DNA of 64,000 nt from an uncultured Prevotella sp. (lineage in GTDB: Bacteria; Bacteroidota; Bacteroidia; Bacteroidales; Bacteroidaceae): NCBI GenBank assembly GCA_900315695.1, contig ONAE01000009.1:1-64000 (forward strand). The letters are read 5' to 3'. Position numbers and translations under genes: made by a program. Shown in pieces: positions 36,906-46,181 of the stretch. Below the pieces are notes generated by a model. The model did no database searches, was not told the DNA's origin, and was given only the letters and a program-made list of their open reading frames with translations. Every line of letters begins with the position of its first letter. The stretch's first letter is position 1.

Positions 36906-38480
36906 GTGAGAAGTAAGAGGTCTTTTATCGTGTTGGTGGCGCTGACCCTGATGCTGGGGTTAGTCTCCTCCTTTGCTCAGAAACAGAAGAAGCGTCCTGT
37001 ACGGAAAGCCAAGGCGCAGGACTCCCGTGTCTATCTGGTTCATGCCGACCTCCTGCATTTCGATGAACGGGAGAATCCCAATGCGACCATCCTCAACGGC
37101 AAGGTACATTTCACCCACCAGGGGGCCCGTCTCTATTGCGACAGTGCCTACTTCTATGAGGCCAGCAACTCTTTCGAGGCCTTCGGACATGTGAAGATGT
37201 ATCAGGGCGACACCCTCTCATTGTTGAGCGACTATGCCTTCTACGATGGTAACGAGCAGTTGGCACGAGCCCGCTATAACGTGGTACTGACCCACAAGAA
37301 AACCAAACTCTTCACCGACAGTCTGGACTTCGACCGTATCTACAACAACGCCTATTTCTTTGAGGGCGGTAAGATGATCGACGGCAAGACGACGCTAACG
37401 TCCGACTGGGGCGAATACAACACCGAGACGAAGATGTCGGTGTTCAACTACGACGTGAAGATGCAGAGTCCGAAGTTCTTCCTCACCACCGACACCCTCT
37501 ATTACGACACCCGTATCTCAATGGCACATATCGTCGGACCCTCGAACATCACGTCGGGTGAGAGTCATATCTATTCGGAACAGGGCTATTACGACACGAA
37601 GAACGACCGTGCCAGACTGATGAACCGTTCGGTGCTGACCAACGGTGGGAAGATGATGGTGGGCGACAGCGTGTATTATGACAGCAAACAGGGCATGAGT
37701 CAGGCTTTCCGCAACGTGGTGTATGTCGATTCACTGAACCGTAATAAACTGACAGGTAACTACGGAGAGTACTACGACTACACGGGCTACGCCATGTGTA
37801 CTGACAGTGCGGTGGCGATCGACTACTCCCAGGGAGACTCACTCTATATGCATGCCGACACGTTTAAGATCGTGACCTTTAACATCGAGACCGACTCCGT
37901 CTATCGAAAGATCCATGCCTATCATCATGTCAGGGCCTATCGCCGTGATGTGCAGGCTGTATGCGACTCACTGGTCTATAACTCCAAAGACTCTTGTATG
38001 ACAATGTACCATGACCCGATCCTCTGGAACAACGGTCAACAGCTGGTGGGCGATCAGGTAGATGTGTACCTCAAAGACTCGGTGATCGATCATGCACATA
38101 TCTATGATAACAGTTTCTCGATCCAGCAACTGTTGAGCGATACGACCTGCTACAACCAGGTGTCGTCGAAAGAGATGTTTGCCTTCTTCGTCAATGGGGA
38201 AATCCGTGAAGCGAGGGCGAAGGGCAACGTACTGATCGGCTATTACTTTGAAGAAGGCGACAGTGTGCCTATCATCTATAACTACCAGCAGACCTCCGAA
38301 CTCCGGATGTTCATGAAGGGCAAGAAACTGGAGAGCGTGTGGACACCGAAGACCAGCGGTACGATGTATCCGCTGAACCAGATTCCTGAGGATCGCAAAC
38401 GGCTGCCAGGCTTTATGTGGTACGACTATATCCGTCCGCTCGACAGATACGATATCTTTAACTGGAGACCCAAGAAATGA
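36906..38480 (+). CDS. OstA/LptA-like LPS transport protein
   Basis: 524 residues from a GTG with a signal peptide ([19 protein letters not shown]). OstA-type beta-jellyroll repeats fill the chain ([51 protein letters not shown]), with many later YYD-type repeats. Bacteroidales proteins of this family are longer than LptA and may form part of the periplasmic LPS bridge. Its stop overlaps the mutL start by 4 bp. Confidence 0.85.
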   Translation: MRSKRSFIVLVALTLMLGLVSSFAQKQKKRPVRKAKAQDSRVYLVHADLLHFDERENPNATILNGKVHFTHQGARLYCDSAYFYEASNSFEAFGHVKMYQGDTLSLLSDYAFYDGNEQLARARYNVVLTHKKTKLFTDSLDFDRIYNNAYFFEGGKMIDGKTTLTSDWGEYNTETKMSVFNYDVKMQSPKFFLTTDTLYYDTRISMAHIVGPSNITSGESHIYSEQGYYDTKNDRARLMNRSVLTNGGKMMVGDSVYYDSKQGMSQAFRNVVYVDSLNRNKLTGNYGEYYDYTGYAMCTDSAVAIDYSQGDSLYMHADTFKIVTFNIETDSVYRKIHAYHHVRAYRRDVQAVCDSLVYNSKDSCMTMYHDPILWNNGQQLVGDQVDVYLKDSVIDHAHIYDNSFSIQQLLSDTTCYNQVSSKEMFAFFVNGEIREARAKGNVLIGYYFEEGDSVPIIYNYQQTSELRMFMKGKKLESVWTPKTSGTMYPLNQIPEDRKRLPGFMWYDYIRPLDRYDIFNWRPKK

Positions 38481-40282
38481 GTGATGTGATTCATCTGCTT
38501 CCTGACAGCGTGGCCAACCAGATTGCTGCTGGTGAGGTCATCCAACGACCGGCTTCCGTTATTAAGGAGCTGGTGGAGAACGCAGTGGATGCCGGTGCAA
38601 CGACCATCCATGTGGTAGTAGTAGATGCTGGACGAACGTCAATACAGGTGATCGACGATGGTAAGGGAATGTCGGAGACCGACGCCCGACTGTCATTTGA
38701 ACGTCATGCCACCTCGAAGATCGCGAAAGCCGACGACCTCTTTGCCCTTCACACCATGGGATTCCGTGGCGAGGCCTTAGCCTCCATCGCAGCCGTGGCT
38801 CATGTGGAGCTTCAGACCCGCCGTGAAGCGGACGAAATAGGCAGCTGTATCAGAATCGCCGGTTCAAAGGTGGTGTCACAGGAGCCCGTATCCTGTCCGG
38901 TGGGCAGTAACTTCAAGGTGGAGAACCTCTTCTTTAATGTCCCTGCCCGCAGGAAGTTCCTGAAATCGAATGCCACCGAACTGAGTAATATCCTGACGGC
39001 TTTCGAACGGATCGTACTCGTATATCCCGACATCCATTTCACCCTCCATCATAACGGCACGGAGATGCTGAACCTCAAGACAGGCAGTCTGCATCAGCGC
39101 ATCAGCGACGTGTTCGGGCGTCAGTACAGTCAGGATCTGTTGCCTGTGGAGGTGCACACGGCCATGTGCAGCATTACCGGTTTCATCAGCAAACCTGAAG
39201 GGGCCCGTAAGAAGAGCGGCCACGACTATTTCTTCGTGAACGGCCGTTACATGAAACACCCCTATTTCCATAAAGCGGTTGTCACCGCCTATGACCGTTT
39301 GATTCCTGAAGGGATGCAAGTGCCTTATTTCCTGTACTTCGAGGTGAATCCCAACGATATCGACGTGAACATCCATCCCACGAAGACGGAGATCAAGTTT
39401 GAGAACGAACAGGCTATCTGGCAGATTCTCACCGCCGCCGTGCGCGATGCCCTGGGAAAGTTCTGTGAGGTGCCCGCCATCGATTTCGACACACAGGGCA
39501 GCCCGGATATCCCACTTTACGACCCGGCCCGTCAGGTTGCCCCTCCGCAGCCTCACTATAATCCGGATTATAATCCCTTTAAGAGCTCTAGTCATTCAAG
39601 TTCATGGGAGTCCCTTTACGAAGGTCTGGAGAAAAGCCCTTCATCCGCTCCCGCCCCGGAAGAAGGTGAGATGTTTGGCCCCACCGATGATACCCAGACA
39701 CCTGAGACAATCCTCTCGGAGAAGTCTCCCTCCCATTATCAATATAAAGGGAAGTACCTGATGACTGCCGTGAAATCGGGACTGATGATCATCGACCAGC
39801 ATCGGGCTGACATGCGCATTCTCTACGAACGCTATATGGAACAGATGACGAACCATACCGCCAACACCCAGAAGCTACTCTTCCCGGAGGTGGTGCAGCT
39901 GGCTCCGTCGGAGGCGGTACTGCTGGGAAAACTCCTGCCCGAACTCACGAACCTCGGCTTTGAGCTGAGTGACCTCGGCGGCAACAGCTTCGCCGTCAAC
40001 GGCGTACCTTCCGGTCTCGACGGTCTCGACCCAGTACAACTGGTTCGTCAACTGGTGGATGACTCTGGCACGATAACCTCACAGGTGAAGTCACTCAATG
40101 CCCAACTGGCGATGAGTCTGGCCCGCCATGCTGCTATCCCCTATGGACAACTGCTCAACAACGAGGAGATTGAGAACATCATCAACCAGCTGTTCGCCTG
40201 TTCCAACGTGAACTACACGCCTGACGGGAAAGCGATCCTTTGTATCCTCCCGCAAGGCGATATTGAGCAACTTTTGGGGTAA
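38477..40282 (+). CDS. mutL: DNA mismatch repair protein MutL
   Basis: 601 residues with a GHKL ATPase domain: [21 protein letters not shown] and [15 protein letters not shown] Pro/Ser-rich linker (about 355-415) and a C-terminal dimerisation domain follow. No DQHAxxER-type endonuclease motif is complete ([15 protein letters not shown] is present), so nicking activity is uncertain. It couples MutS recognition to downstream repair. It starts within the OstA-like gene's stop codon. Confidence 0.93.
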   Translation: MSDVIHLLPDSVANQIAAGEVIQRPASVIKELVENAVDAGATTIHVVVVDAGRTSIQVIDDGKGMSETDARLSFERHATSKIAKADDLFALHTMGFRGEALASIAAVAHVELQTRREADEIGSCIRIAGSKVVSQEPVSCPVGSNFKVENLFFNVPARRKFLKSNATELSNILTAFERIVLVYPDIHFTLHHNGTEMLNLKTGSLHQRISDVFGRQYSQDLLPVEVHTAMCSITGFISKPEGARKKSGHDYFFVNGRYMKHPYFHKAVVTAYDRLIPEGMQVPYFLYFEVNPNDIDVNIHPTKTEIKFENEQAIWQILTAAVRDALGKFCEVPAIDFDTQGSPDIPLYDPARQVAPPQPHYNPDYNPFKSSSHSSSWESLYEGLEKSPSSAPAPEEGEMFGPTDDTQTPETILSEKSPSHYQYKGKYLMTAVKSGLMIIDQHRADMRILYERYMEQMTNHTANTQKLLFPEVVQLAPSEAVLLGKLLPELTNLGFELSDLGGNSFAVNGVPSGLDGLDPVQLVRQLVDDSGTITSQVKSLNAQLAMSLARHAAIPYGQLLNNEEIENIINQLFACSNVNYTPDGKAILCILPQGDIEQLLG

Positions 40283-40350
40283 ATTTGTTAAAGAGTGCTA
40301 ATTTGAGACAATTTTTCGGCGTTTAATGCATGTAATTCAAAAAATATCCA

Positions 40351-40358
40351 TACCTTTG
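40351..40358 (+). promoter_or_regulatory. -7 element of tRNA-Val
   Basis: TACCTTTG, 17 bp before the mature tRNA 5' end. The -33 box is weak. Confidence 0.6.
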
Positions 40359-40375
40359 CACTCGCTTAACAAAAA

Positions 40376-40450
40376 GGGCGCTTAGCTCAGCTGGTTTAGA
40401 GCATCTGCCTTACAAGCAGAGGGTCGGCGGTTCGAATCCGTCAGCGCCCT
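40376..40450 (+). tRNA. tRNA-Val (anticodon TAC)
   Basis: A cloverleaf can be drawn: acceptor GGGCGCT with AGCGCCC, D-stem GCTC/GAGC, anticodon stem TCTGC/GCAGA with loop CTTACAA, and T-arm GGCGG-TTCGAAT-CCGTC. CCA is not encoded. The discriminator would be T. The last two bases overlap the stop codon of the convergent bglX. Confidence 0.96.
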
Positions 40451-42794
40451 ACATCGTGGTGGCCTCCGAGAAATAATGGTCTCTCAGCGGTTTCGTGACA
40501 GCCTCACCCTTCAAGGTGACGGTCTGCTGCAAACGGATATCCACTGAAGAGGCACCGATCTTCACAACAAACTGTCCAGGAGCGATATTCCACTGGCGCT
40601 TATCCTGATGACTGTAATAACCGAACTGATCGGTATAAAGCTTAGCCTTCACAGTCTTCGTCTCTCCCGGCTCGAGTGACACACGGGCAAAGCCCTGTAA
40701 TTGGATCGGACGGATCTGCTGCGTGGCATCTTTCGGTGACAGGTAGATCTGTACAATCTCATCGGCAGCCATCTTACCAGTGTTCTTCACCTCAAACGAT
40801 ACATTCACGCTCTCGTCAGAAGTATTAACCTCGGCATCAGCTTTCAGGTTCTGATACTCAAATGTGGTATAGCTCAGACCATAGCCGAAGGGCCACTGTA
40901 CGCGGGTATCTTTCTCTGTTGCATAGTTATAGCAGATAGGCTCATAGACCTCCTCTTTCGGATAACTGACAGAGAGTTTGGCAGAGGGAGAAATCTTACC
41001 ATAGAGGATATCAGCCACCGCCTTACCGCCTTCCTCACCGGGATACCAGGCTTGGATCACGGCAGCACACTGCTCGGCAATACCGGAGATCACCTGAGCA
41101 CGTCCACCGAAGACAACAAGTACCACAGGCTTACCTGTAGCCAGCAGCTCCTTCACATACTGCTCCTGCTTACCTGGCAGACGCAGTCCCTGACGGTCAC
41201 GGTTCTCACCACAGAGCATCACGTTCTCACCCACGGCGGCAATAATCACATCACACTGCTTGGCCATCGCAAGCGCCTCAGCCTTGTCGATCTTCTCGCC
41301 GGCATCCACCTTACGGTGCAGCAGCTCAAACTCCCAGGCACGCTCATCACCCAGTTCAGAGAACTTGGTCTCGATATCCTCGGTCCAGTCGCAACCACGA
41401 CTGTACATCAGGTTCACGTCCTTAGGTTTGCTGGCTGTCATCCCCTCAAACAGCGTCACCACCTCAGGATGCTCCAGATCTTCCATGTTCTTCTTCCAGA
41501 AGTAAGTCATGGCGGGGAAAGAATAGTCACCGCACATCGCCCACATCGAATTCGCATTCGGACCCGTAAGCAGGATGTTCTTGGCATTCTTCAGCGGAAG
41601 CACACCGTTGTTCTCCAACAGCACCACCGACTGCGAGGCGATATCATAAGCCGTCTGACGCTCCTCGGGGGTGTCGAGCACAATCTTCTCATTACTATAA
41701 AGGTAGGCATCCTTGTCAAACAGACCGGCACGGAACTTATGGCGCAGCACATCCTTCACGGCACGCTCCAGCGCCTCATCCAACACCAGACCTTTGTCGA
41801 GGGCATCCTGCAGATACTGATAATTGGCACCATGTGGAAAATCCACGTCATTGCCGGCATTGATGGCAGCAGTAGCTTTTTCCATCGGCGTCTCCCAATC
41901 AGGCAACTGATCGATGGCGGTGTAGTCGCTCACCACCATACCGTCGAAGCCTAAGTAGTCACGCAGGATATCCTTGAGGATCAGTCCGTTGGCGACGCAA
42001 TTCGTCGTATCACCATCGGCATCGACCATCGCATGGTAACCGGGCATCAGCACCTTACTGCCAGCCACACGGATCATCGTCTCATGGGGCAACAGAATCT
42101 CTTCCATCAGCTCCTTCTCGGCAGCATCACCACCACCGCCGTAGCCGAGGTAGTGTTTCGAACAGGCACCCACACCTTTCTTCAGGTCACCTTGTTGCAG
42201 TCCCTTCACAAAGGCGGTACCCATCACAGCCGACAGATAGCCGTCCTCACCGTAGGACTCTTCCAGACGATTGAAGCTGGGGGTACGACACACATCAACC
42301 ATCGGCGACAGCGCCAGCACACCACCCATCTTACGCATAGCGGTACTCGTCTGTCTGGTCTTCAACTCTGCCAGTTCGGCATTGAACGAACAGGCCTGTC
42401 CGATCTGCTGAGGATAGATGGTGGCACCTCGGGTGTTCACACCTGAGAGCACTTCCTCATGAAACAAGGCTGGAATACCGTTGGGGGTGTGATGGATGAG
42501 CCAGTCCTGTACAGCAGCTACACGATCACGCAGCACATTGGGATCGGTGGGTTTCTGCATGGCGAACTGTGAGAAATGACCGATGCCATCAGGAATCAGT
42601 TCACGACACTTCATCGTATCCAAGTTCCCCTGCTCATCGAACAGATCGTCCATATACATACTTCTCAACTGGGCAATGCGCTCTTTCTGCGTCATCTTAG
42701 CGTAAAGCTCGTCAACCTGCTGTTCCACCTGATCGACATTCGTATTACAGCTTGCCAGAAGCACTGTAATACCGATTAAAAGTTTTTTAGTCAT
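40449..42794 (-). CDS. bglX: GH3 beta-glucosidase, BglX-like lipoprotein
   Basis: About 781 residues of glycoside hydrolase family 3, with a lipoprotein signal (LLIGITVLLASC lipobox). The catalytic Asp is in DGMVVSDYTAID, with KHYLGYG and ESYGEDGYL upstream. A C-terminal fibronectin-III-like domain ends the chain. It releases glucose from beta-linked oligosaccharides in the periplasm or at the surface. I chose MTKKLLIGI (42794) over ATG 42812. No SusCD pair is adjacent, so it looks like a free-standing enzyme gene. Confidence 0.93.
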   Translation of the reverse strand: MTKKLLIGITVLLASCNTNVDQVEQQVDELYAKMTQKERIAQLRSMYMDDLFDEQGNLDTMKCRELIPDGIGHFSQFAMQKPTDPNVLRDRVAAVQDWLIHHTPNGIPALFHEEVLSGVNTRGATIYPQQIGQACSFNAELAELKTRQTSTAMRKMGGVLALSPMVDVCRTPSFNRLEESYGEDGYLSAVMGTAFVKGLQQGDLKKGVGACSKHYLGYGGGGDAAEKELMEEILLPHETMIRVAGSKVLMPGYHAMVDADGDTTNCVANGLILKDILRDYLGFDGMVVSDYTAIDQLPDWETPMEKATAAINAGNDVDFPHGANYQYLQDALDKGLVLDEALERAVKDVLRHKFRAGLFDKDAYLYSNEKIVLDTPEERQTAYDIASQSVVLLENNGVLPLKNAKNILLTGPNANSMWAMCGDYSFPAMTYFWKKNMEDLEHPEVVTLFEGMTASKPKDVNLMYSRGCDWTEDIETKFSELGDERAWEFELLHRKVDAGEKIDKAEALAMAKQCDVIIAAVGENVMLCGENRDRQGLRLPGKQEQYVKELLATGKPVVLVVFGGRAQVISGIAEQCAAVIQAWYPGEEGGKAVADILYGKISPSAKLSVSYPKEEVYEPICYNYATEKDTRVQWPFGYGLSYTTFEYQNLKADAEVNTSDESVNVSFEVKNTGKMAADEIVQIYLSPKDATQQIRPIQLQGFARVSLEPGETKTVKAKLYTDQFGYYSHQDKRQWNIAPGQFVVKIGASSVDIRLQQTVTLKGEAVTKPLRDHYFSEATTM

Positions 42795-42817
42795 CATACC
42801 TTGAGTTATCATTTTTG

Positions 42818-43168
42818 TTATTGCAGACCGTCAAGCTGTTTCTTCAACGCCTGCAACTCGTTACGCACGGCCAACAGGGCGTAGAGCACATCGGCTGTCT
42901 TATCTACGCCCTGTTTGTTGTGCGTCAGCATCTTGCGGGCGGCGGCAAGTTTGAAGCCGCGCACCTTCACCAGATTATGAATAAGGCGGATCTGCTCAAT
43001 ATCCTTCTCCTGATACTGACGGATCTTGGCAGGTCCGCTGGTCTTCGGCCTCAGAAAAGGAAACTCCTGTTCCCAGTACCTGAGCGTACTCTCAGGCAAG
43101 TCAAACATCTCCGCCACCTCCTTGATGGAGTAGTAGAGCTTCAGATTCTTGTTCAGATTCAACGCCAT
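42818..43168 (-). CDS. MerR-family transcriptional regulator
   Basis: 116 residues: a MerR-type winged HTH (YYSIKEVAEMFDLPESTLRYWEQ with the preceding residues), then a basic wing and a coiled-coil dimerisation helix (LLAVRNELQALKKQL). There is no C-terminal ligand domain, so it may sense no small molecule directly. GGAGG lies 8 nt before the ATG. It lies between alaS and bglX in the same direction; its targets are unknown. Confidence 0.88.
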   Translation of the reverse strand: MALNLNKNLKLYYSIKEVAEMFDLPESTLRYWEQEFPFLRPKTSGPAKIRQYQEKDIEQIRLIHNLVKVRGFKLAAARKMLTHNKQGVDKTADVLYALLAVRNELQALKKQLDGLQ

Positions 43169-43191
43169 ATTTATTCCTCCTTATTTATTGA

Positions 43192-45921
43192 TTAGAGATT
43201 ACACAGTTCTACGACCTTGTCGATGGCAGCCGAGAGCCCCTCGGCGTTCTTACCACCGGCACTGGCGAAGTGGGGCTGTCCGCCACCGCCGCCCTGCATC
43301 AGTTTGGCGGCCTCGCGCACCAATTGACCTGCGTTCAGGCCATGATCCTTCACCATATCGTCGCTGAGCATCACGTTCAGCATGGGCTTCTCGGCAAAGA
43401 CAGAACCGACAACGCACACGAAGCTCTCCTGACACAGTTCGCGAACCTTAAACACCAGGTCCTTAGCGGCATCGGGGGCTATCGGCAACTGAGCTGTCAT
43501 CACCTTCACGTCATTCACCAGACGAGCCTTGCTGACCAGTTCCTGAGCCAAGCTCTGTACCCGCTGAGCCTGGAACTGCTCAATATCCTTCTTCATAGAG
43601 TCATGCTCCTCGATATATTTCAAGATGGTGGCCTGCAGGTCCTTCGCGTTATTGAAGAAGCCCTTCACAGCCTTCAGGATATCTTCTGTCTTATAGAGCA
43701 GCTCCTCGCACTCCTTACCGGTCTTCGCCTCGATACGACGGATACCGGCAGCCACACTGCTCTCAGAGATGATCTTGAAGAAGCCGATCTTACCTGTTGC
43801 CTTCGCGTGGATACCACCGCAGAACTCACAGCTGGGACCGAAACGGACTACACGCACCTTGTCGCCGTACTTCTCACCGAAGAGAGCGATGGCACCAAGT
43901 TTCTTTGCCTCCTCGAAAGGCACGTCACGATGCTCATCGAGTTGGATATCCTCACGGATCATCTCATTCACCATGCGCTCCACCTGACGAATCTCCTCGT
44001 CGGTAACCTTCTGGAAGTGAGAGAAGTCGAAACGCAGGGTATCAGGTGACACAAACGAACCCTTCTGCTCCACATGGTCGCCGAGCACCTGCTTCAAGGC
44101 ATAGTCGAGCAGGTGGGTAGCGGTATGATTGGCGGCTGAGGCGTCGCGTTTGTCGGTATCCACACAAGCCATAAACTGGGCAGCGGGATCCTTCGGCAAC
44201 TGCTTCACGATATGCACACTCTGGTTGTTCTCACGCTTCGTGTCGATGATCTCGATGGTCTCTGCCTCATTGCAGATGACACCACAGTCACCGACTTGTC
44301 CACCCATCTCACCATAGAACGGGGTGTTGTCGAGCACGAGCTCATAGAACTCATTCTTCTTCTGTGTCACCTTACGGTAGCGCAGGATATGGCACTCATA
44401 TTCAGTAAAGTCATAGCCCACGAACTGCTGTTCCGAACCCCCTAAGTTAGGGGGCAGGGGGTCTGAACCAGCGCCAGAAGTTCCCTCGTTCAGACCCCTG
44501 TCGTCCCCTAACTTAGGGGACACAACAACCCAGTCGCTATTCTCCACAGCGGCGGCATTACGGGCACGATCCTTCTGCTTCTGCATCTCCACATTAAACT
44601 GCGCCTCATTCACGGTAAAGCCGTTCTCACGACAGATCAGCTCCGTGAGGTCGAGGGGGAAGCCATAGGTATCAAACAGACGGAAAGCCTGCACACCGTC
44701 GAGCTCAGTCTTACCTGCGCCCTTCAGTTCTTCCATCGCCTTATCGAGCATGGAGATACCCTTCTCCAAGGTACGCAGGAAGGCATCCTCCTCCTCCTTC
44801 ATCACCTTCGAGATCAGCTGCTGCTGAGCCTTCAGTTCGGGGAAGGCATCACCCATCTCATGCACGAGTGTCGGCACGAGCTTATAGAGGAAGCTCTCCT
44901 TCTGTCCGAGGAACGTGTAGGCATAACGCACGGCACGGCGCAGGATTCGGCGGATCACATAGCCCGCCTTCGCATTAGAAGGCAACTGACCATCGGCTAT
45001 CGAGAAGCTCACAGCTCTCAGGTGATCCGCGCAGACACGCATGGCGACATTGATATCGTCCTGAGCCTTGTCCACCTCACCTTCTTCAAAGGTGGTATAT
45101 TTCAGTCCTGTGATCTGCTCCTCAGCCTTGATGATCGGCTGGAAGATGTCGGTATCATAGTTCGAGTGCTTACCCTGTAGCATACGCACCAGACGCTCGA
45201 AACCCATACCCGTATCAATCACGTTCATCGAGAGTTTCTCAAGACTTCCGTCTGCCTTACGGTTGAACTGCATGAACACGAGGTTCCAGATCTCAATCAC
45301 CTGGGGATCGTCCTGATTCACGAGCTCACGTCCGCTCTTGCCTGAGGCGGCACGCTGCTCAGGGGTACGAGAATCCACATGGATCTCAGAACAGGGACCG
45401 CAAGGACCCGTATCGCCCATCTCCCAGAAGTTATCGTGCTTGTTACCGTTGATGATATGATCCTCGGGCACATGCTTCGCCCAGTACTTAGCGGCCTCAT
45501 CGTCGCGGGGGATATTCTCCTCCGGCGAACCCTCGAACACCGTCACATACAGGTCTGCAGGATTCAGTTTCAACACATCCACCAGATACTCCCATGCCAT
45601 GTCAATAGCGCCTTCCTTGAAGTAGTCGCCGAAGCTCCAGTTACCGAGCATCTCGAACATCGTGTGGTGATAGGTGTCGTGGCCCACCTCTTCCAGGTCG
45701 TTGTGCTTACCCGACACACGCAGACATTTCTGCGTATCGGCACGACGGCGCGGCTCCGGGTCACGGGTACCTAAGATAATATCCTTCCACTGGTTCATAC
45801 CAGCGTTTGTAAACATCAGTGTGGGGTCATCCTTAATCACCATCGGTGCAGAAGGCACGATGGCATGCTGTTTCGACTCAAAAAATTTCTTGAATGAGTC
45901 GCGAATCTCATTTGCTGTCAT
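43192..45921 (-). CDS. alaS: Alanyl-tRNA synthetase with in-frame repeat insertion
   Basis: 909 residues of class II AlaRS: an aminoacylation domain at the N-terminus ([10 protein letters not shown]), the editing domain with [11 protein letters not shown] and CEFCGGIH zinc ligands, and a C-terminal DHHA1-like domain ending near [15 protein letters not shown]. Between the aminoacylation and editing domains, the peptide [21 protein letters not shown] is translated from an inverted-repeat element (44438-44519). Without it the length would fit the usual 870 or so residues. The reading frame stays open, so the enzyme is probably active, since alaS is essential. Confidence 0.95.
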   Translation of the reverse strand: MTANEIRDSFKKFFESKQHAIVPSAPMVIKDDPTLMFTNAGMNQWKDIILGTRDPEPRRRADTQKCLRVSGKHNDLEEVGHDTYHHTMFEMLGNWSFGDYFKEGAIDMAWEYLVDVLKLNPADLYVTVFEGSPEENIPRDDEAAKYWAKHVPEDHIINGNKHDNFWEMGDTGPCGPCSEIHVDSRTPEQRAASGKSGRELVNQDDPQVIEIWNLVFMQFNRKADGSLEKLSMNVIDTGMGFERLVRMLQGKHSNYDTDIFQPIIKAEEQITGLKYTTFEEGEVDKAQDDINVAMRVCADHLRAVSFSIADGQLPSNAKAGYVIRRILRRAVRYAYTFLGQKESFLYKLVPTLVHEMGDAFPELKAQQQLISKVMKEEEDAFLRTLEKGISMLDKAMEELKGAGKTELDGVQAFRLFDTYGFPLDLTELICRENGFTVNEAQFNVEMQKQKDRARNAAAVENSDWVVVSPKLGDDRGLNEGTSGAGSDPLPPNLGGSEQQFVGYDFTEYECHILRYRKVTQKKNEFYELVLDNTPFYGEMGGQVGDCGVICNEAETIEIIDTKRENNQSVHIVKQLPKDPAAQFMACVDTDKRDASAANHTATHLLDYALKQVLGDHVEQKGSFVSPDTLRFDFSHFQKVTDEEIRQVERMVNEMIREDIQLDEHRDVPFEEAKKLGAIALFGEKYGDKVRVVRFGPSCEFCGGIHAKATGKIGFFKIISESSVAAGIRRIEAKTGKECEELLYKTEDILKAVKGFFNNAKDLQATILKYIEEHDSMKKDIEQFQAQRVQSLAQELVSKARLVNDVKVMTAQLPIAPDAAKDLVFKVRELCQESFVCVVGSVFAEKPMLNVMLSDDMVKDHGLNAGQLVREAAKLMQGGGGGQPHFASAGGKNAEGLSAAIDKVVELCNL
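44438..44519. repeat. Inverted-repeat element inside alaS
   Basis: Left arm 44438-44468 (CCCCCTAAGTTAGGGGG, then CA and GGGGGTCTGAAC) and right arm 44488-44519 (GTTCAGACCCC, 6 nt, CCCCTAACTTAGGGG) face each other across 19 nt. Each arm is itself a hairpin. The arms match the ends of the 270-bp element at 60929-61198 with a few changes. It is translated without a stop in alaS. Confidence 0.85.
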
Positions 45922-45969
45922 TTGTCTTATGTCTTATTCCTTAAAAATATAGTTCTAATTAAAACGCTG

Positions 45970-45977
45970 CAAAGTTA
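45970..45977 (-). promoter_or_regulatory. -7 element of alaS
   Basis: Minus-strand TAACTTTG, 48 bp before the alaS ATG. The -33 box is not clear. Confidence 0.5.
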
Positions 45978-46146
45978 CAACTTTTTTTTGAAACGATACT
46001 ATGATTACCTAATTTTTTCTACACAGGAAAGTTTGGGATGCACGTTTCAAAGTTTGGAACGGAAATAGAATCACATAAAAAAAGATGGAAGAAATGATTC
46101 AAAAAGAAAAACCATCAAATTTCTCTTTTATCTCACAAAAAATGAT

Positions 46147-46154
46147 TAACTTTG
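46147..46154 (+). promoter_or_regulatory. -7 element of parC
   Basis: TAACTTTG, 27 bp before the parC ATG. A repeated AAAGTTTGG motif lies further upstream (46027 and 46050), of unknown meaning. Confidence 0.5.
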
Positions 46155-46181
46155 CACCCAAAAGGCTAAAGACCAATAAGA

